NCBI RefSeq assembly: GCF_016858305.2 | Contig: NZ_CP074436.1 | Location: forward strand, 3,058,001 to 3,122,000 | From: Polaribacter sp. Q13 | GTDB taxonomy: Bacteria; Bacteroidota; Bacteroidia; Flavobacteriales; Flavobacteriaceae | DNA length: 64,000 nucleotides | Reading direction: 5' to 3' | Shown: one piece after another, positions 16,186 through 24,987 of the stretch | Layout of the letters: the number at the start of each line of letters is the position of its first letter | Position numbering within the stretch: the stretch's first letter is position 1 | The notes under the pieces: generated by a model | Told to the model about the DNA's origin: nothing | The model's input: only the letters and a program-made list of their open reading frames with translations | Databases searched by the model: none | Program-made: the position numbers and the translations under genes

Positions 16186-16204
16186 TTTCCAAAAAAATAT
16201 CAAA

Positions 16205-16858
16205 ATGATTATTCATTACCTACAAGAAAAGAATTCTATACTTAATAAGTTCATCGCTGAAATTAGAGATGTAAATATTCAAAAAGACTCCCTTCGTTTT
16301 AGAAGAAATATTGAGAGGATAGGTGAAGTTCTGGGGTATGAATTAAGTAAAAATCTTTCTTATGCAGATGTGTCTGTTAAAACTCCTTTAGGTGAAGAAA
16401 TAGTGCAACTATCTAATAATGATGTTGTTCTGTGTTCAATTTTAAGAGCAGGTTTACCTCTGCATCAAGGGCTATTAAACTATTTTGATGATGCAGAAAA
16501 TGCTTTTATCTCTGCGTATCGTCGTCATCCAAATAACGATGCAGAATTCGAAATTGTGGTAGAATATTTTGCAGCACCATCTGTAGAAAATAAAACATTA
16601 TTATTAGCAGACCCAATGTTGGCAACAGGCCAATCTTTAGTTTCTGTTTATGAGGCAATAAAAAAACAAGGAATCCCCAAAGAAATTCATATTGTAGTGG
16701 TGATTGCTTCTAAAGAAGGAATAGAATTTATTAAAGATAAATTTCCAGAAAACACCCATTTATGGATCGCTGCTATTGATGATAAACTAAATAGTAAAGG
16801 GTATATAGTTCCTGGTTTAGGAGATGCAGGCGATTTAGCTTTTGGATCTAAATTATGA
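16205..16858 (+). CDS. upp: Uracil phosphoribosyltransferase
   Basis: A 217-residue salvage enzyme making UMP from uracil and PRPP. The PRPP loop LLADPMLATGQSLVSVY and the C-terminal uracil-binding GYIVPGLGDAGDLAFG are intact. The ATG at 16205 matches the family N-terminus (IIHYLQEKNSILNKF). Its last six bases overlap the end of the convergent DUF6427 gene, so there is no room for a terminator between them. Confidence 0.96.
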   Translation: MIIHYLQEKNSILNKFIAEIRDVNIQKDSLRFRRNIERIGEVLGYELSKNLSYADVSVKTPLGEEIVQLSNNDVVLCSILRAGLPLHQGLLNYFDDAENAFISAYRRHPNNDAEFEIVVEYFAAPSVENKTLLLADPMLATGQSLVSVYEAIKKQGIPKEIHIVVVIASKEGIEFIKDKFPENTHLWIAAIDDKLNSKGYIVPGLGDAGDLAFGSKL

Positions 16859-17782
16859 TAAGAAAAAAGTTAGAATTGTTCCTATTAATAACAATACTGC
16901 TAAAATATTTTTAACCATCATTTTTTCAATAACTTCAAATCCATTTGCAATAATTATGGATGTTGGAACCAATAAAAAAATAATTTCCGATCCATCCTTT
17001 TTAGGTATAAGTAAAGCAAAAACTACCGCAATAATTGAGTTTATAATTAAAAGTATCCAACTCTTTTTAAAAGAATTGTTTACAGATAATGCTTTCGGAG
17101 ATTTTAAGAAAATAGCACATATAGTTAATAAAAGAATCGTTCCAGAAATCCAAATAGTGCTATCTTTTGCATAAATAAGTACGTTATTTATTTTATTAAA
17201 AATAAATAATTGATGAGATTCTTCCATAGAATCGTTCCAAAATAAGTATGCAAAATAGATTATTAAGGGTGAAATAAACCCAATAATTGGAGTTAATAAA
17301 GTGTGAAATGAAACTTTTTTCCGCAATAAAATAGCAGCATAAATTAAGAAGATAAAAACCAAGGTAAAGGGTTCCAGAATAAAAAGAACACCCAACCAAA
17401 AACCACTGTCAAATAATTTCTGAATTACCTTTTTAGGAGAACGTAAACTATATATTTTTCTTAAAAAAAGAAGGTAAATTATTAGCATTATAAAGGTTTT
17501 AAGCTCAAGTAGCTTAGGAATAAAAAGTATGGTTGCTAATACATAAATGAAGAAAGCATAAGAATGATCAAAAGTTAGTTTGTTTTTTGAAATAATAAAA
17601 TTAAAAAAGAAAAAAACAATCAAAAAAAGCAATAAAAAAGAGAGGTTTTCTAGTGCACTTAACCAAGTAAAAGCGTCTGTAAAAAAGCTAGAAAAAATAG
17701 TAATTAAAAAGAAGCAAAAAAACAGCCCTAAATAGCTGATAAAATTGATTGGTTTAGATTTCTCTAAAAAATTGGCTAGCAT
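16853..17782 (-). CDS. DUF6427 family multi-pass membrane protein
   Basis: A 309-residue, highly hydrophobic protein with about nine membrane helices. The N-terminus MLANFLEKSKPINF is typical of the flavobacterial DUF6427 family, which usually sits beside upp and trmB as here. Function unknown. It overlaps upp tail-to-tail by six bases. Confidence 0.85.
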   Translation of the reverse strand: MLANFLEKSKPINFISYLGLFFCFFLITIFSSFFTDAFTWLSALENLSFLLLFLIVFFFFNFIISKNKLTFDHSYAFFIYVLATILFIPKLLELKTFIMLIIYLLFLRKIYSLRSPKKVIQKLFDSGFWLGVLFILEPFTLVFIFLIYAAILLRKKVSFHTLLTPIIGFISPLIIYFAYLFWNDSMEESHQLFIFNKINNVLIYAKDSTIWISGTILLLTICAIFLKSPKALSVNNSFKKSWILLIINSIIAVVFALLIPKKDGSEIIFLLVPTSIIIANGFEVIEKMMVKNILAVLLLIGTILTFFLS

Positions 17783-17823
17783 GGTTTCTTTTGTTATTTT
17801 TGCAGCGTAAAGATAATTAAGTT

Positions 17824-18045
17824 ATGATAGCAAGCAATATTTTTAGACTGATTGGTAGTTTATTTACTGATTTTTTATTCCTACCTTTTAACTGGTTACG
17901 CACAAGTGTAGCACAAGCAGATTTAGGTTGGTGGATTTCTAATGCAGTAAACTGGGGTTTTCTAGTAGTTTTATTATGCTTATTAGCATATTGGATGAAA
18001 GAATCTCTTAAGTTTAAGAGAGAAGGAACAGAAGATAAAGCTTAA
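17824..18045 (+). CDS. Small membrane protein, DUF6341-like
   Basis: A 73-residue protein with a hydrophobic N-terminus and a clear helix GFLVVLLCLLAYWM (about 48-61), then a charged tail ending REGTEDKA. It resembles a flavobacterial family found between DUF6427 and trmB. The family name is from memory and only moderately certain. Divergent from DUF6427 and 9 bases before trmB, so probably co-transcribed with trmB. Confidence 0.75.
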   Translation: MIASNIFRLIGSLFTDFLFLPFNWLRTSVAQADLGWWISNAVNWGFLVVLLCLLAYWMKESLKFKREGTEDKA

Positions 18046-18054
18046 AATAATAAC

Positions 18055-18726
18055 TTGGGAAGCAAAAACAAACTAAAACGTTTCAAAGAAAATGAAACGT
18101 TTAAAAATGTCATTCAGCCAACTAGAGAAGAAGTTGTAACAGAATTCTCTTATAAAGGTAAATGGCATTCTTTTTTTGGTAACAACAATCCTATTGTTGT
18201 AGAGTTAGGGTGTGGTAAAGGAGAATATACCATTGCTTTGGCTAGAAAAAATCCGAATAAAAATTATATTGGTATCGATATTAAAGGCGCTCGCTTTTGG
18301 AGAGGCGCAAAAACTGCAATAGAAGAAAATCTAGATAATGTAGCTTTTGTAAGAACTCAAATAGAGTTGGTCGATTTTATTTTTGCAGAAAATGAAGTTT
18401 CAGAAATTTGGATTACGTTCCCAGATCCTCAAATAAAATTTCAGCGTACAAAACATAGGATGACTAATGCTAGTTTTATGAAAAAATACCATCATATTCT
18501 TAATGAAGATGGTATCATGAATCTAAAAACAGATTCAGAATTTATGCATGGTTATACTTTAGGTTTATTGCATGGAGAAGGCCATGAAATTTTATATGCA
18601 AACCATACTGTGTATAAAAATGAAGGCGCACCAAAAGAAGTTACAGAAACTCAAACTTTTTACGAAAAGCAATATTTAGAAGTAGATAAACCTATTACCT
18701 ACATAAAATTTAGATTAAAGTATTAG
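18055..18726 (+). CDS. trmB: tRNA (guanine-N7-)-methyltransferase
   Basis: A 223-residue SAM-dependent enzyme forming m7G46 in tRNA. The SAM-binding motif VVELGCGKGEYTIALA, the Asp of IGIDIKGARFW and the TrmB signature FPDPQIKFQRTKHR are present. Translation appears to begin at a TTG codon giving MGSKNKLKRFKENETF, the conserved N-terminus. No ATG lies nearby. Confidence 0.95.
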   Translation: MGSKNKLKRFKENETFKNVIQPTREEVVTEFSYKGKWHSFFGNNNPIVVELGCGKGEYTIALARKNPNKNYIGIDIKGARFWRGAKTAIEENLDNVAFVRTQIELVDFIFAENEVSEIWITFPDPQIKFQRTKHRMTNASFMKKYHHILNEDGIMNLKTDSEFMHGYTLGLLHGEGHEILYANHTVYKNEGAPKEVTETQTFYEKQYLEVDKPITYIKFRLKY

Positions 18727-18968
18727 GTTACGCATGCTGTCATTCCGAAATGAGTCTTTTCGGCGATTGAGGAATCTCATTGCAGCATAATTGTTAATGT
18801 TCGTTTTCAACTCCGTGAATGGCTGTTTTACTCCGTGAAACTCTGTGTAATAACTTTGCACCACAGTCATCAGTGATAATCCGTGAAATCTGTGTCTTTT
18901 TTTTGAAGCCTCCGAGTACCTCTTTGTTATCTCTGCGAAACTCCGTGTAATAATGCTACCTTCACAAC
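18727..18968. repeat. Intergenic region filled with degenerate repeats
   Basis: About 240 bp without a gene. It starts with a GTCATTCCGAAATGAG motif with GGAATCTCATTGCAGC. Several variants of CTCCGTGAAACTCTGTGTAA follow (near 18811, 18832, 18880 and 18938), in the style of scattered Bacteroidota intergenic repeats. They are the same-strand, imperfect and unevenly spaced. Confidence 0.6.
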
Positions 18969-19301
18969 GTGAAAGAATCCGATAATTTTTTTGATAAAGT
19001 TTACAAAGTCGCTCGACTAATTCCGTATGGTAGAGTTACCAGTTATGGCGCAATTGCCACGTATTTAGGAGCAGCAAGATCTGCAAGAATGGTAGGTTGG
19101 GCCATGAATAAAGCTCATAATTTAGACGATGTTCCTGCACATAGAGTAGTAAATAGAAAAGGATTACTTACAGGTAAGCATCATTTTGATGGTACAAACC
19201 TAATGCAACAATTACTAGAAAATGAAGGAATTATGGTTGTAGAAAATCAAATTCAAGACTTAGAAAAGGTGTTTTGGAATCCTATAGAAGAATTGTCTTA
19301 G
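18969..19301 (+). CDS. MGMT-family alkyltransferase-like protein (ATL, no catalytic Cys)
   Basis: A 110-residue DNA-binding domain of the O6-alkylguanine-DNA alkyltransferase family. The helix-turn-helix RVTSYGAIATYLG and the Arg finger region ARSARMVGWAMN are intact. The active-site motif reads PAHRVVN, with Ala where MGMT has Cys (PCHRV). It should therefore bind but not repair alkylguanine, as ATL proteins do, flagging lesions for nucleotide excision repair. A GTG start gives MKESDNFFDKVY, consistent with homologs. Confidence 0.92.
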   Translation: MKESDNFFDKVYKVARLIPYGRVTSYGAIATYLGAARSARMVGWAMNKAHNLDDVPAHRVVNRKGLLTGKHHFDGTNLMQQLLENEGIMVVENQIQDLEKVFWNPIEELS

Positions 19302-19438
19302 TTTTTCTAAACCTATCTAAGATTTATCAATAATTACAAAACCATTGGTGCAATTTGTCAAATTCGTGTCTATAATATCCAACTATCAGAACATAAATAA
19401 TCATAATCTACAAACTTTCTATTCTAATCCGTAAAACG

Positions 19439-19446
19439 TATATTTG
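19439..19446 (+). promoter_or_regulatory. -7 box (TATATTTG) for mrp
   Basis: TATATTTG matches TAnnTTTG and covers the TTG that would start a longer mrp frame at 19444. This argues for the downstream GTG start at 19471. Confidence 0.5.
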
Positions 19447-19470
19447 CAAGTAAGATTAAATAAAAATAAA

Positions 19471-20604
19471 GTGAGTTTTAAGAAACAAGATATATACAAG
19501 GCATTAGAAACAATTACAGCTCCCGGAGAAGGTAAAAGTTTAATAGAAAACAACAATGTAACAAATGTAGTTACTTTTGGAAATGATGTTGAAATAGATG
19601 TTACCATTAGTAACCCTACTTTACAAGCAAAAAAGAAGATTGAAACGGAGATTGCCAAGGCAATTAAAACCCATGTTGGAGAAGAAATTAATGTAAAAAT
19701 ACATTTAAAAGTAGAAAAGCCTGTAGCAAAAGTAAATCCAAACCAAATTAAAGGAAAAGCAATTCCTAATATTAAAAATATTATTGCAATTGCATCTGGT
19801 AAAGGAGGCGTTGGTAAATCTACAATAACATCAAATACAGCAATTTCTTTAGCAAAAATGGGCTTTAACGTTGGGGTTTTAGATGCCGATGTTTACGGGC
19901 CATCACAACACATCATGTTCGATGTAGAAAAAGCAAAACCACTTTCTGTACAAGTAGATGGTCGTTCTAAAATGAAACCCGTAGAAAACTACGGAGTAAA
20001 ATTATTGTCTTTAGGGTTTTTTACAAATCCAGATCAAGCAGTAATTTGGAGAGGGCCAATGGCGTCAAAAGCATTAAATCAATTAATTTTTGATGCAGAT
20101 TGGGGAGAATTAGATTTTTTATTAATCGATTTACCTCCAGGAACAGGAGATGTACATTTATCAATAGTACAAGCATTACCAATTAACGGAGCAGTTGTGG
20201 TAAGTACACCGCAAAACATCGCATTAGCAGATGCTAAAAAAGGTGTAGCAATGTTTCAACAAGAAAATATTAATGTACCTGTTTTAGGGATCATAGAAAA
20301 TATGGCATATTTTACACCAGAAGAATTGCCAGACAATAAATATTATATCTTTGGTAAAGACGGAGCAAAAAATTTAGCAACAGATATTAATACCAAGTTT
20401 TTAGGAGAAATTCCTTTAGTGCAAAGTATTCGTGAATCTGGAGACGTTGGGCATCCGGTAGCTTTACAAAACGGAACTGTTTTAGAAAAAGCTTTTAATG
20501 ATATTACCAAAGAAATGGTTTCAGAATTATTAAAAAGAAATGCAGATTTACCGCCAACAGAAGTAGTTAGAATTACAACCATGAGTGGTTGTAGTACAAA
20601 ATAA
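19471..20604 (+). CDS. apbC: Mrp/NBP35 family Fe-S cluster carrier ATPase
   Basis: A 377-residue protein. An N-terminal DUF59/MIP18-like domain (about 1-90, KALETITAPGEGKSLIE) is joined to a P-loop ATPase with the deviant Walker A SGKGGVGKSTITSN. It carries or inserts Fe-S clusters into apo-proteins. GTG at 19471 (SFKKQDIYKALE) is preferred to TTG at 19444 because the latter lies in a promoter box. A NifU-like scaffold gene follows 10 bases later. Confidence 0.94.
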   Translation: MSFKKQDIYKALETITAPGEGKSLIENNNVTNVVTFGNDVEIDVTISNPTLQAKKKIETEIAKAIKTHVGEEINVKIHLKVEKPVAKVNPNQIKGKAIPNIKNIIAIASGKGGVGKSTITSNTAISLAKMGFNVGVLDADVYGPSQHIMFDVEKAKPLSVQVDGRSKMKPVENYGVKLLSLGFFTNPDQAVIWRGPMASKALNQLIFDADWGELDFLLIDLPPGTGDVHLSIVQALPINGAVVVSTPQNIALADAKKGVAMFQQENINVPVLGIIENMAYFTPEELPDNKYYIFGKDGAKNLATDINTKFLGEIPLVQSIRESGDVGHPVALQNGTVLEKAFNDITKEMVSELLKRNADLPPTEVVRITTMSGCSTK

Positions 20605-20614
20605 ATTTGATTTT

Positions 20615-20851
20615 ATGACAGCACAAGAAACATTAAATAATGTTGAAAAAGCATTAGATGAAATTCGTCCTTTTTTAATAAGCGACGGAGGTAATATCAA
20701 ACTACTTTCTATAGAAGAATCTATAGTAAGAGTACAATTAGAAGGTGCTTGTACAGGATGTTCTGTAAATCAAATGACCTTAAAAAACGGGGTAGAAGCA
20801 ACTATTAAAAAGTATGCGCCACAAATTATTGAAGTGATAAATGTAGCGTAA
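20615..20851 (+). CDS. NifU C-terminal domain Fe-S scaffold protein
   Basis: A 78-residue single-domain NifU-C/NfuA-like protein with the cluster-binding Cys-x2-Cys in GACTGCSVNQMTLKNGVE. The ATG at 20615 (TAQETLNNVEKAL) is the natural start. A longer frame would overlap mrp. With mrp just upstream it forms an Fe-S maturation pair. Confidence 0.94.
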   Translation: MTAQETLNNVEKALDEIRPFLISDGGNIKLLSIEESIVRVQLEGACTGCSVNQMTLKNGVEATIKKYAPQIIEVINVA

Positions 20852-20893
20852 ACTGATAAAAATCAGTTTTTAAACATTTGTAAAAATATAATT

Positions 20894-20990
20894 TTGGGCG
20901 TTACCTAAAAAGGTCGGGCTTTTCGCACTCGCTTTTTTTACTCGAAAAAAGTAAAAAAGGGCTCAAACAAGTGCTTCAATCCCTAACGCG
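20894..20990 (+). repeat. Dispersed intergenic repeat, copy 1
   Basis: A roughly 97-bp block starting TTGGGCGTTACC, then GGTCGGGCTTTTCGC, and ending TTCAATCCCTAACGCG. A diverged copy in reverse orientation lies at 44244-44320 and shares the ends and the GGGCTTT core. It has no coding potential. Confidence 0.75.
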
Positions 20991-21069
20991 CTCATCAGCA
21001 TAAAAAATAAATAGCGTTATAAAGAACCAAGTAATTTGCTTAAATAAGCAGAATGCTTGGTTTTTTAAA

Positions 21070-22149
21070 ATGATAAAATTAAAGAAACTAAAAGTGATTA
21101 CAACAGATATCTTAATTATTGGTGCTGGTCCAACAGGATTATTCACCGTTTTCGAAGCAGGTTTATTAAAATTACGTTGTCATTTAATAGATGCATTGCC
21201 ACAAGCAGGCGGACAATGTTCTGAAATTTATCCGAAGAAACCTATTTATGATATTCCTGCATATCCAGAAATTTTAGCGGGCGATTTAACCTACAAACTA
21301 ATGGAACAAATTAAACAATTTGAACCAGGTTTTACACTAGGAGAGCGCGCAGAAACCATAGACAAGCAAGAAGATGGTTCTTTTATTGTAACTACCAATA
21401 AAGGTACAAAACATCAGGCTAAAATAGTAGCTATTGCTGGTGGTTTAGGTTCTTTTGAGCCAAGGAAACCGCCAATTCCTAATATTACAGATTTCGAAGA
21501 CAAAGGAGTAGAATACATTATTAGAGATCCAGAATTTTACAGAAATAAAAAAGTAGTTATTTCTGGTGGTGGAGATTCTGCCTTAGATTGGTCTATATTT
21601 TTAACAGATGTAGCTTCTTCAGTAACATTAATACATAGAAGAAACGAATTTAGAGGGGCTTTAGATTCTGTAGAAAAAGTACAAGAATTAAAAGACGCTG
21701 GTAAAATTACCATGATTACGCCTGCAGAAGTTAAAGGAATTGTGGGTACAGATAAAGTAACCGGAGTTTCGGTTGTTAAAAAAGGAGAGGAACCTTTTAT
21801 CGTGGAAACAGATCATTTTATTCCTCTTTTTGGTTTATCACCAAAACTAGGTCCAATTGCAAATTGGGGATTAGAAATAGAAAAAAATGCTATTAAAGTT
21901 GATAATTCTTTAGATTATCAAACTAATATTCCAGGAATTTATGCCATTGGAGATGTAAATATCTATCCAGGAAAATTAAAGTTGATTTTATGTGGTTTTC
22001 ATGAGGCAACCTTAATGTGTCAAAGTGCGTATCAAAGAATTTATCCAGATAAAAAATATGTAATGAAATACACAACAGTGGGTGGTGTAGAAGGTTTTGA
22101 TGGAACTAAAAAAGAAGCGCCAAAAGCCGTTATAAAAAAGATAGAGTAA
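21070..22149 (+). CDS. Ferredoxin/flavodoxin-NADP reductase (thioredoxin reductase-like FNR)
   Basis: A 359-residue flavoprotein with the FAD-binding IIGAGPTGLFTVFEAG, QAGGQCSEIYP and the NADP-binding VISGGGDSALDWS. It lacks the CxxC redox motif of thioredoxin reductase, which fits the YumC/type-2 FNR family. It moves electrons between NADPH and ferredoxin or flavodoxin. Downstream of the Fe-S genes and ended by a hairpin at 22204-22238. Confidence 0.93.
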   Translation: MIKLKKLKVITTDILIIGAGPTGLFTVFEAGLLKLRCHLIDALPQAGGQCSEIYPKKPIYDIPAYPEILAGDLTYKLMEQIKQFEPGFTLGERAETIDKQEDGSFIVTTNKGTKHQAKIVAIAGGLGSFEPRKPPIPNITDFEDKGVEYIIRDPEFYRNKKVVISGGGDSALDWSIFLTDVASSVTLIHRRNEFRGALDSVEKVQELKDAGKITMITPAEVKGIVGTDKVTGVSVVKKGEEPFIVETDHFIPLFGLSPKLGPIANWGLEIEKNAIKVDNSLDYQTNIPGIYAIGDVNIYPGKLKLILCGFHEATLMCQSAYQRIYPDKKYVMKYTTVGGVEGFDGTKKEAPKAVIKKIE

Positions 22150-22203
22150 TCAATGTGTCATTCTAAACTTGTTAGAATCTCATTTTATAAATAACTAAAT
22201 CAG

Positions 22204-22238
22204 CCCCTTTAGGTTTCAAAAACCAGAAGGGGTTTTTT
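22204..22238 (+). terminator. Terminator after the FNR gene
   Basis: Stem CCCCTTT...AAGGGG with inner pairing GGTTT/AAACC, then six T. Confidence 0.8.
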
Positions 22239-22541
22239 AGTATTCTTTTTATCTTAGTTAATAGGAGTAAAATAGTAATGATAACAAAATTGCACTCTAT
22301 TTTATTTGATTGTTAATATTTTTTAAAATTTATGTAACAAAATACCTTTTTAGGTTACTAATAGGTAAACTCAGTAATTTTTAATGCTATATTTTTTATC
22401 AATTAAAGGTTAAAATCAATTTATAAAAGCACATTTATAAAAGTTGATTTTCATAAAATTGAGTTTCTCTTTATATTGGTGGAATAACGTGGTTATTCAG
22501 TCATTTTTTTTTATATTTAATCTCTTTTAAAACGAACACCT
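22239..22541 (+). promoter_or_regulatory. Upstream region of the NfeD-flotillin operon with a palindrome
   Basis: No gene. At 22482-22498 is a perfect inverted repeat GAATAAC-GTG-GTTATTC, 43 bases before the nfeD ATG. Further up, TTTATAAAAG occurs twice (about 22421 and 22435), flanked by ATCAA and TTGAT. The palindrome may be an operator, but no regulator is identified. Confidence 0.5.
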
Positions 22542-23114
22542 ATGATGGAATGGTTTCAGGAATTAACTGCTTTTCAAAAAACGTATTGGATAATTACAAG
22601 TATTTCTACCTTTATGTTTTTGTTGGTCTTAATAACTACAATATTTGGTGCAGATACAGATGATATTGGCGATGTAGATGCAGAGATTGATGCGGATACC
22701 GGTGCAGGATTTCAATTTTTTACCTTGAAAAACTTAGTCGCATTTTTTACTATTTTCGGATGGAGTGGAATTTCAAGTATCGATGCCGGAAATTCAAAAC
22801 CTACCACTATTATTATTTCACTTCTTTGTGGTTTAGCAATGATGTTTGTAATGGCAGCAATGTTTTATTACATCAGTAAATTAACCTCTAGCGGAACTTT
22901 AAAAATGAAAAATGCTTTAAATGCTATTGGAGAAGTGTATTTAACCGTGGGGGCAAATAGGTCTAAAATTGGAAAAGTACAAGTAAAAGTACAAGGAGCT
23001 TTAAGAGAATTAGAAGCTTTAACAGATTATAATGAAGACTTAAAACAAGGAAATGTTATAAAAGTAATTGAAGTAACAAACAATGGAATATTAATAATAG
23101 AACCTCAAAAATAA
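22542..23114 (+). CDS. NfeD/YuaF-like membrane protein with OB-fold
   Basis: A 190-residue protein with an N-terminal helix (about 14-36), an acidic loop (ADTDDIGDVDAEIDAD), two more helices (about 65-110) and a C-terminal OB-like domain (about 120-190, IGEVYLTVG..). This is the YuaF type of NfeD protein. The flotillin gene follows 12 bases later, the usual partner. Together they organise membrane microdomains. In Bacillus the pair is part of envelope-stress responses. Confidence 0.85.
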   Translation: MMEWFQELTAFQKTYWIITSISTFMFLLVLITTIFGADTDDIGDVDAEIDADTGAGFQFFTLKNLVAFFTIFGWSGISSIDAGNSKPTTIIISLLCGLAMMFVMAAMFYYISKLTSSGTLKMKNALNAIGEVYLTVGANRSKIGKVQVKVQGALRELEALTDYNEDLKQGNVIKVIEVTNNGILIIEPQK

Positions 23115-23126
23115 ATAAAAAATACT

Positions 23127-24575
23127 ATGCAAAATTTTATAACATTACAAATTGAATCCTTTGGTGCATTGCCAGTAATTGCTTTTGCTATTTTAGCAAT
23201 TATAATTGTGTTTGTCACTTTGGTAAAACGATATAAAAGATGTCCTTCAGACAGAATTTTGGTGGTTTATGGAAAAGTTGGAGGAGGAGAATCTGCCAAA
23301 TGTATTCATGGTGGTGCTGCATTTATTTTTCCTGTAATTCAAGATTATCAATTTTTAGATTTAACACCAATTTCTATAGAAGTAAATTTGGTAAACGCCC
23401 TTTCTAAGCAAAACATTCGTGTAAATGTACCTTCTAGATTTACTATTGGGGTTTCTACAGAGCCAGGAATTATGCAAAATGCTGCAGAAAGATTGTTAGG
23501 TTTAGATCAAGATAGCATTCAAGATCTAGCTCAAGAAATTATATTTGGTCAGTTACGTTTGGTAGTGGCTTCTATGGATATTGAAGAAATTAATAATGAC
23601 AGAGATAAGTTTTTGACGAATATTTCTCAATCTGTAGAAACTGAGTTAAAGAAAGTAGGTTTAAAATTAATCAACGTAAATATTACAGATATTGTTGATG
23701 AATCTGGTTATATAGAAGCACTTGGTAAAGAAGCTGCAGCACACGCAATTAACGCAGCACGTAAATCTGTAGCAGAAAAAAATAGAGATGGTTCTATTGG
23801 AGAAGCAAATGCAGTACAAGATGAAAGAACGCAGGTTGCAGCAGCAAATGCACAAGCAGTAGCTGGAGAAAATACCGCAAAAATTAATGTAGCCAATTCA
23901 GATTCTTTAAGAAGACAAAGAGAGGCGGAAGCGGAGCGTACAGCAATTGCATCAGAAAAAGTACAAACAGCAAACGCATTAAAAGAGTCTTATGCGGCAG
24001 AGCAAGAAGCAGAAGTTGCAAGAGCAGAAAGAGAACGTTCTTCTCAATTAGCAGATATTATTGTACCTGCAGAAATAGATAAACGTAAAGTAGAAATAGA
24101 TGCAGAAGCAAGAGCAGAAAATATTAGAAGAATTGCAAAAGGAGAAGCGGATGCAATTTTGTTTAAAGCACAAGCAGAAGCGCAAGGTTTATTTGAAGTT
24201 TTAACAAAACAAGCACAAGGTTTAGATCAAATAGTAAAAGCGGCAGGAAATGATTCTCAAAATGCTGCATTGTTATTAATTGCAGATAAATTACCAGAAT
24301 TGGTAAAAATACAAGCAGAAGCTATTAAAAATATTAAGATTGATAAAGTAACTGTTTGGGAAAATGGAGGGGGTGCAGATGGTAAGACATCAACGTCTAA
24401 CTTTATTTCTGGTATGTATAAAGCAGTGCCACCATTACAAGAAATGTTTAATATGGCTGGTATGGAGTTGCCAAGTTATTTAAAAGGAAAAGATATTTCT
24501 GCTGAAGATGTTAAAGAAATTGTAGAGGCAGCCGAGGTTATTGAACCTAAAGGAGATTTACCGTCTAAAAAATAA
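23127..24575 (+). CDS. Flotillin family protein (SPFH domain)
   Basis: A 482-residue membrane-anchored scaffold. One N-terminal helix (about 14-32) leads into an SPFH domain (about 40-225) with RVNVPSRFTIGVSTEPG. A long Ala/Glu-rich coiled coil follows (about 225-370, EAERTAIASEKVQTAN), then a flotillin C-terminal part. It matches the YuaG/FloT/YqiK group. It works with the NfeD-like protein encoded just upstream. Confidence 0.94.
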   Translation: MQNFITLQIESFGALPVIAFAILAIIIVFVTLVKRYKRCPSDRILVVYGKVGGGESAKCIHGGAAFIFPVIQDYQFLDLTPISIEVNLVNALSKQNIRVNVPSRFTIGVSTEPGIMQNAAERLLGLDQDSIQDLAQEIIFGQLRLVVASMDIEEINNDRDKFLTNISQSVETELKKVGLKLINVNITDIVDESGYIEALGKEAAAHAINAARKSVAEKNRDGSIGEANAVQDERTQVAAANAQAVAGENTAKINVANSDSLRRQREAEAERTAIASEKVQTANALKESYAAEQEAEVARAERERSSQLADIIVPAEIDKRKVEIDAEARAENIRRIAKGEADAILFKAQAEAQGLFEVLTKQAQGLDQIVKAAGNDSQNAALLLIADKLPELVKIQAEAIKNIKIDKVTVWENGGGADGKTSTSNFISGMYKAVPPLQEMFNMAGMELPSYLKGKDISAEDVKEIVEAAEVIEPKGDLPSKK

Positions 24576-24617
24576 GTGTTCTAATAAACGAGCATATTCT
24601 ATTCATATAATTTTTAT

Positions 24618-24654
24618 AAAACCACCATTCATTTATTTTGAATGGTGGTTTTTC
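24618..24654 (+). terminator. Terminator after the flotillin gene
   Basis: Stem AAACCACCATTC with GAATGGTGGTTT around an A/T loop, then T-run. Confidence 0.85.
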
Positions 24655-24794
24655 TTTGTTTGATAACAATTTGTTTTCCTTTTATTGGTTTTAAAGTACT
24701 GCATATTAAATAATTATTAAATTGAATATGACGGTATATGATATAATTTTTGTTTGTTGTAGATTGCAAGTCTAAATCAAATATTTCCTTAACA

Positions 24795-24950
24795 ATGAAA
24801 GCTTGTCCAAAGTGTAAATCTAAATCAAACCATAGAATGAAGAGAGGTGCATTTATAAGATTAATACCAGGTACAAAAGCTTATGCTTGCGATAAGTGTA
24901 ATACAGAGTATACTTGGTTTTCTTTTATCAATCGTTCTTTTAAAATATAA
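24795..24950 (+). CDS. 51-residue zinc-ribbon protein, copy 1
   Basis: Starts MKACPKCKSKSNHR and contains a second Cys pair in YACDKCNTEY, so Cys4/Cys7 and Cys32/Cys35 can bind one zinc. The end is YTWFSFINRS plus three residues. An ATG at 24795 is chosen by exact alignment with the tandem copy at 25201. A longer TTG frame is not supported. It has its own terminator. Function unknown. The aromatic, basic surface could suit nucleic-acid binding, but that is inference. Confidence 0.8.
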   Translation: MKACPKCKSKSNHRMKRGAFIRLIPGTKAYACDKCNTEYTWFSFINRSFKI

Positions 24951-24955
24951 AAATA

Positions 24956-24987
24956 CCCTTACAATAATAACATTGTGAGGGTTTTTT
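24956..24987 (+). terminator. Terminator after zinc-ribbon copy 1
   Basis: Stem CCCTTACAAT with ATTGTGAGGG (one G-T pair), a 6-base loop and six T. Confidence 0.82.

Noticed and set aside
18807..18955. Possible CRISPR remnant from recurring CTCCGTGAAACTC units
   Set aside because: The units are imperfect, unevenly spaced and have no unique spacers or cas genes. They fit dispersed intergenic repeats.
21070..22149. Thioredoxin reductase
   Set aside because: The redox-active CxxC motif is missing, while the FAD and NADP motifs fit the ferredoxin-NADP reductase branch.
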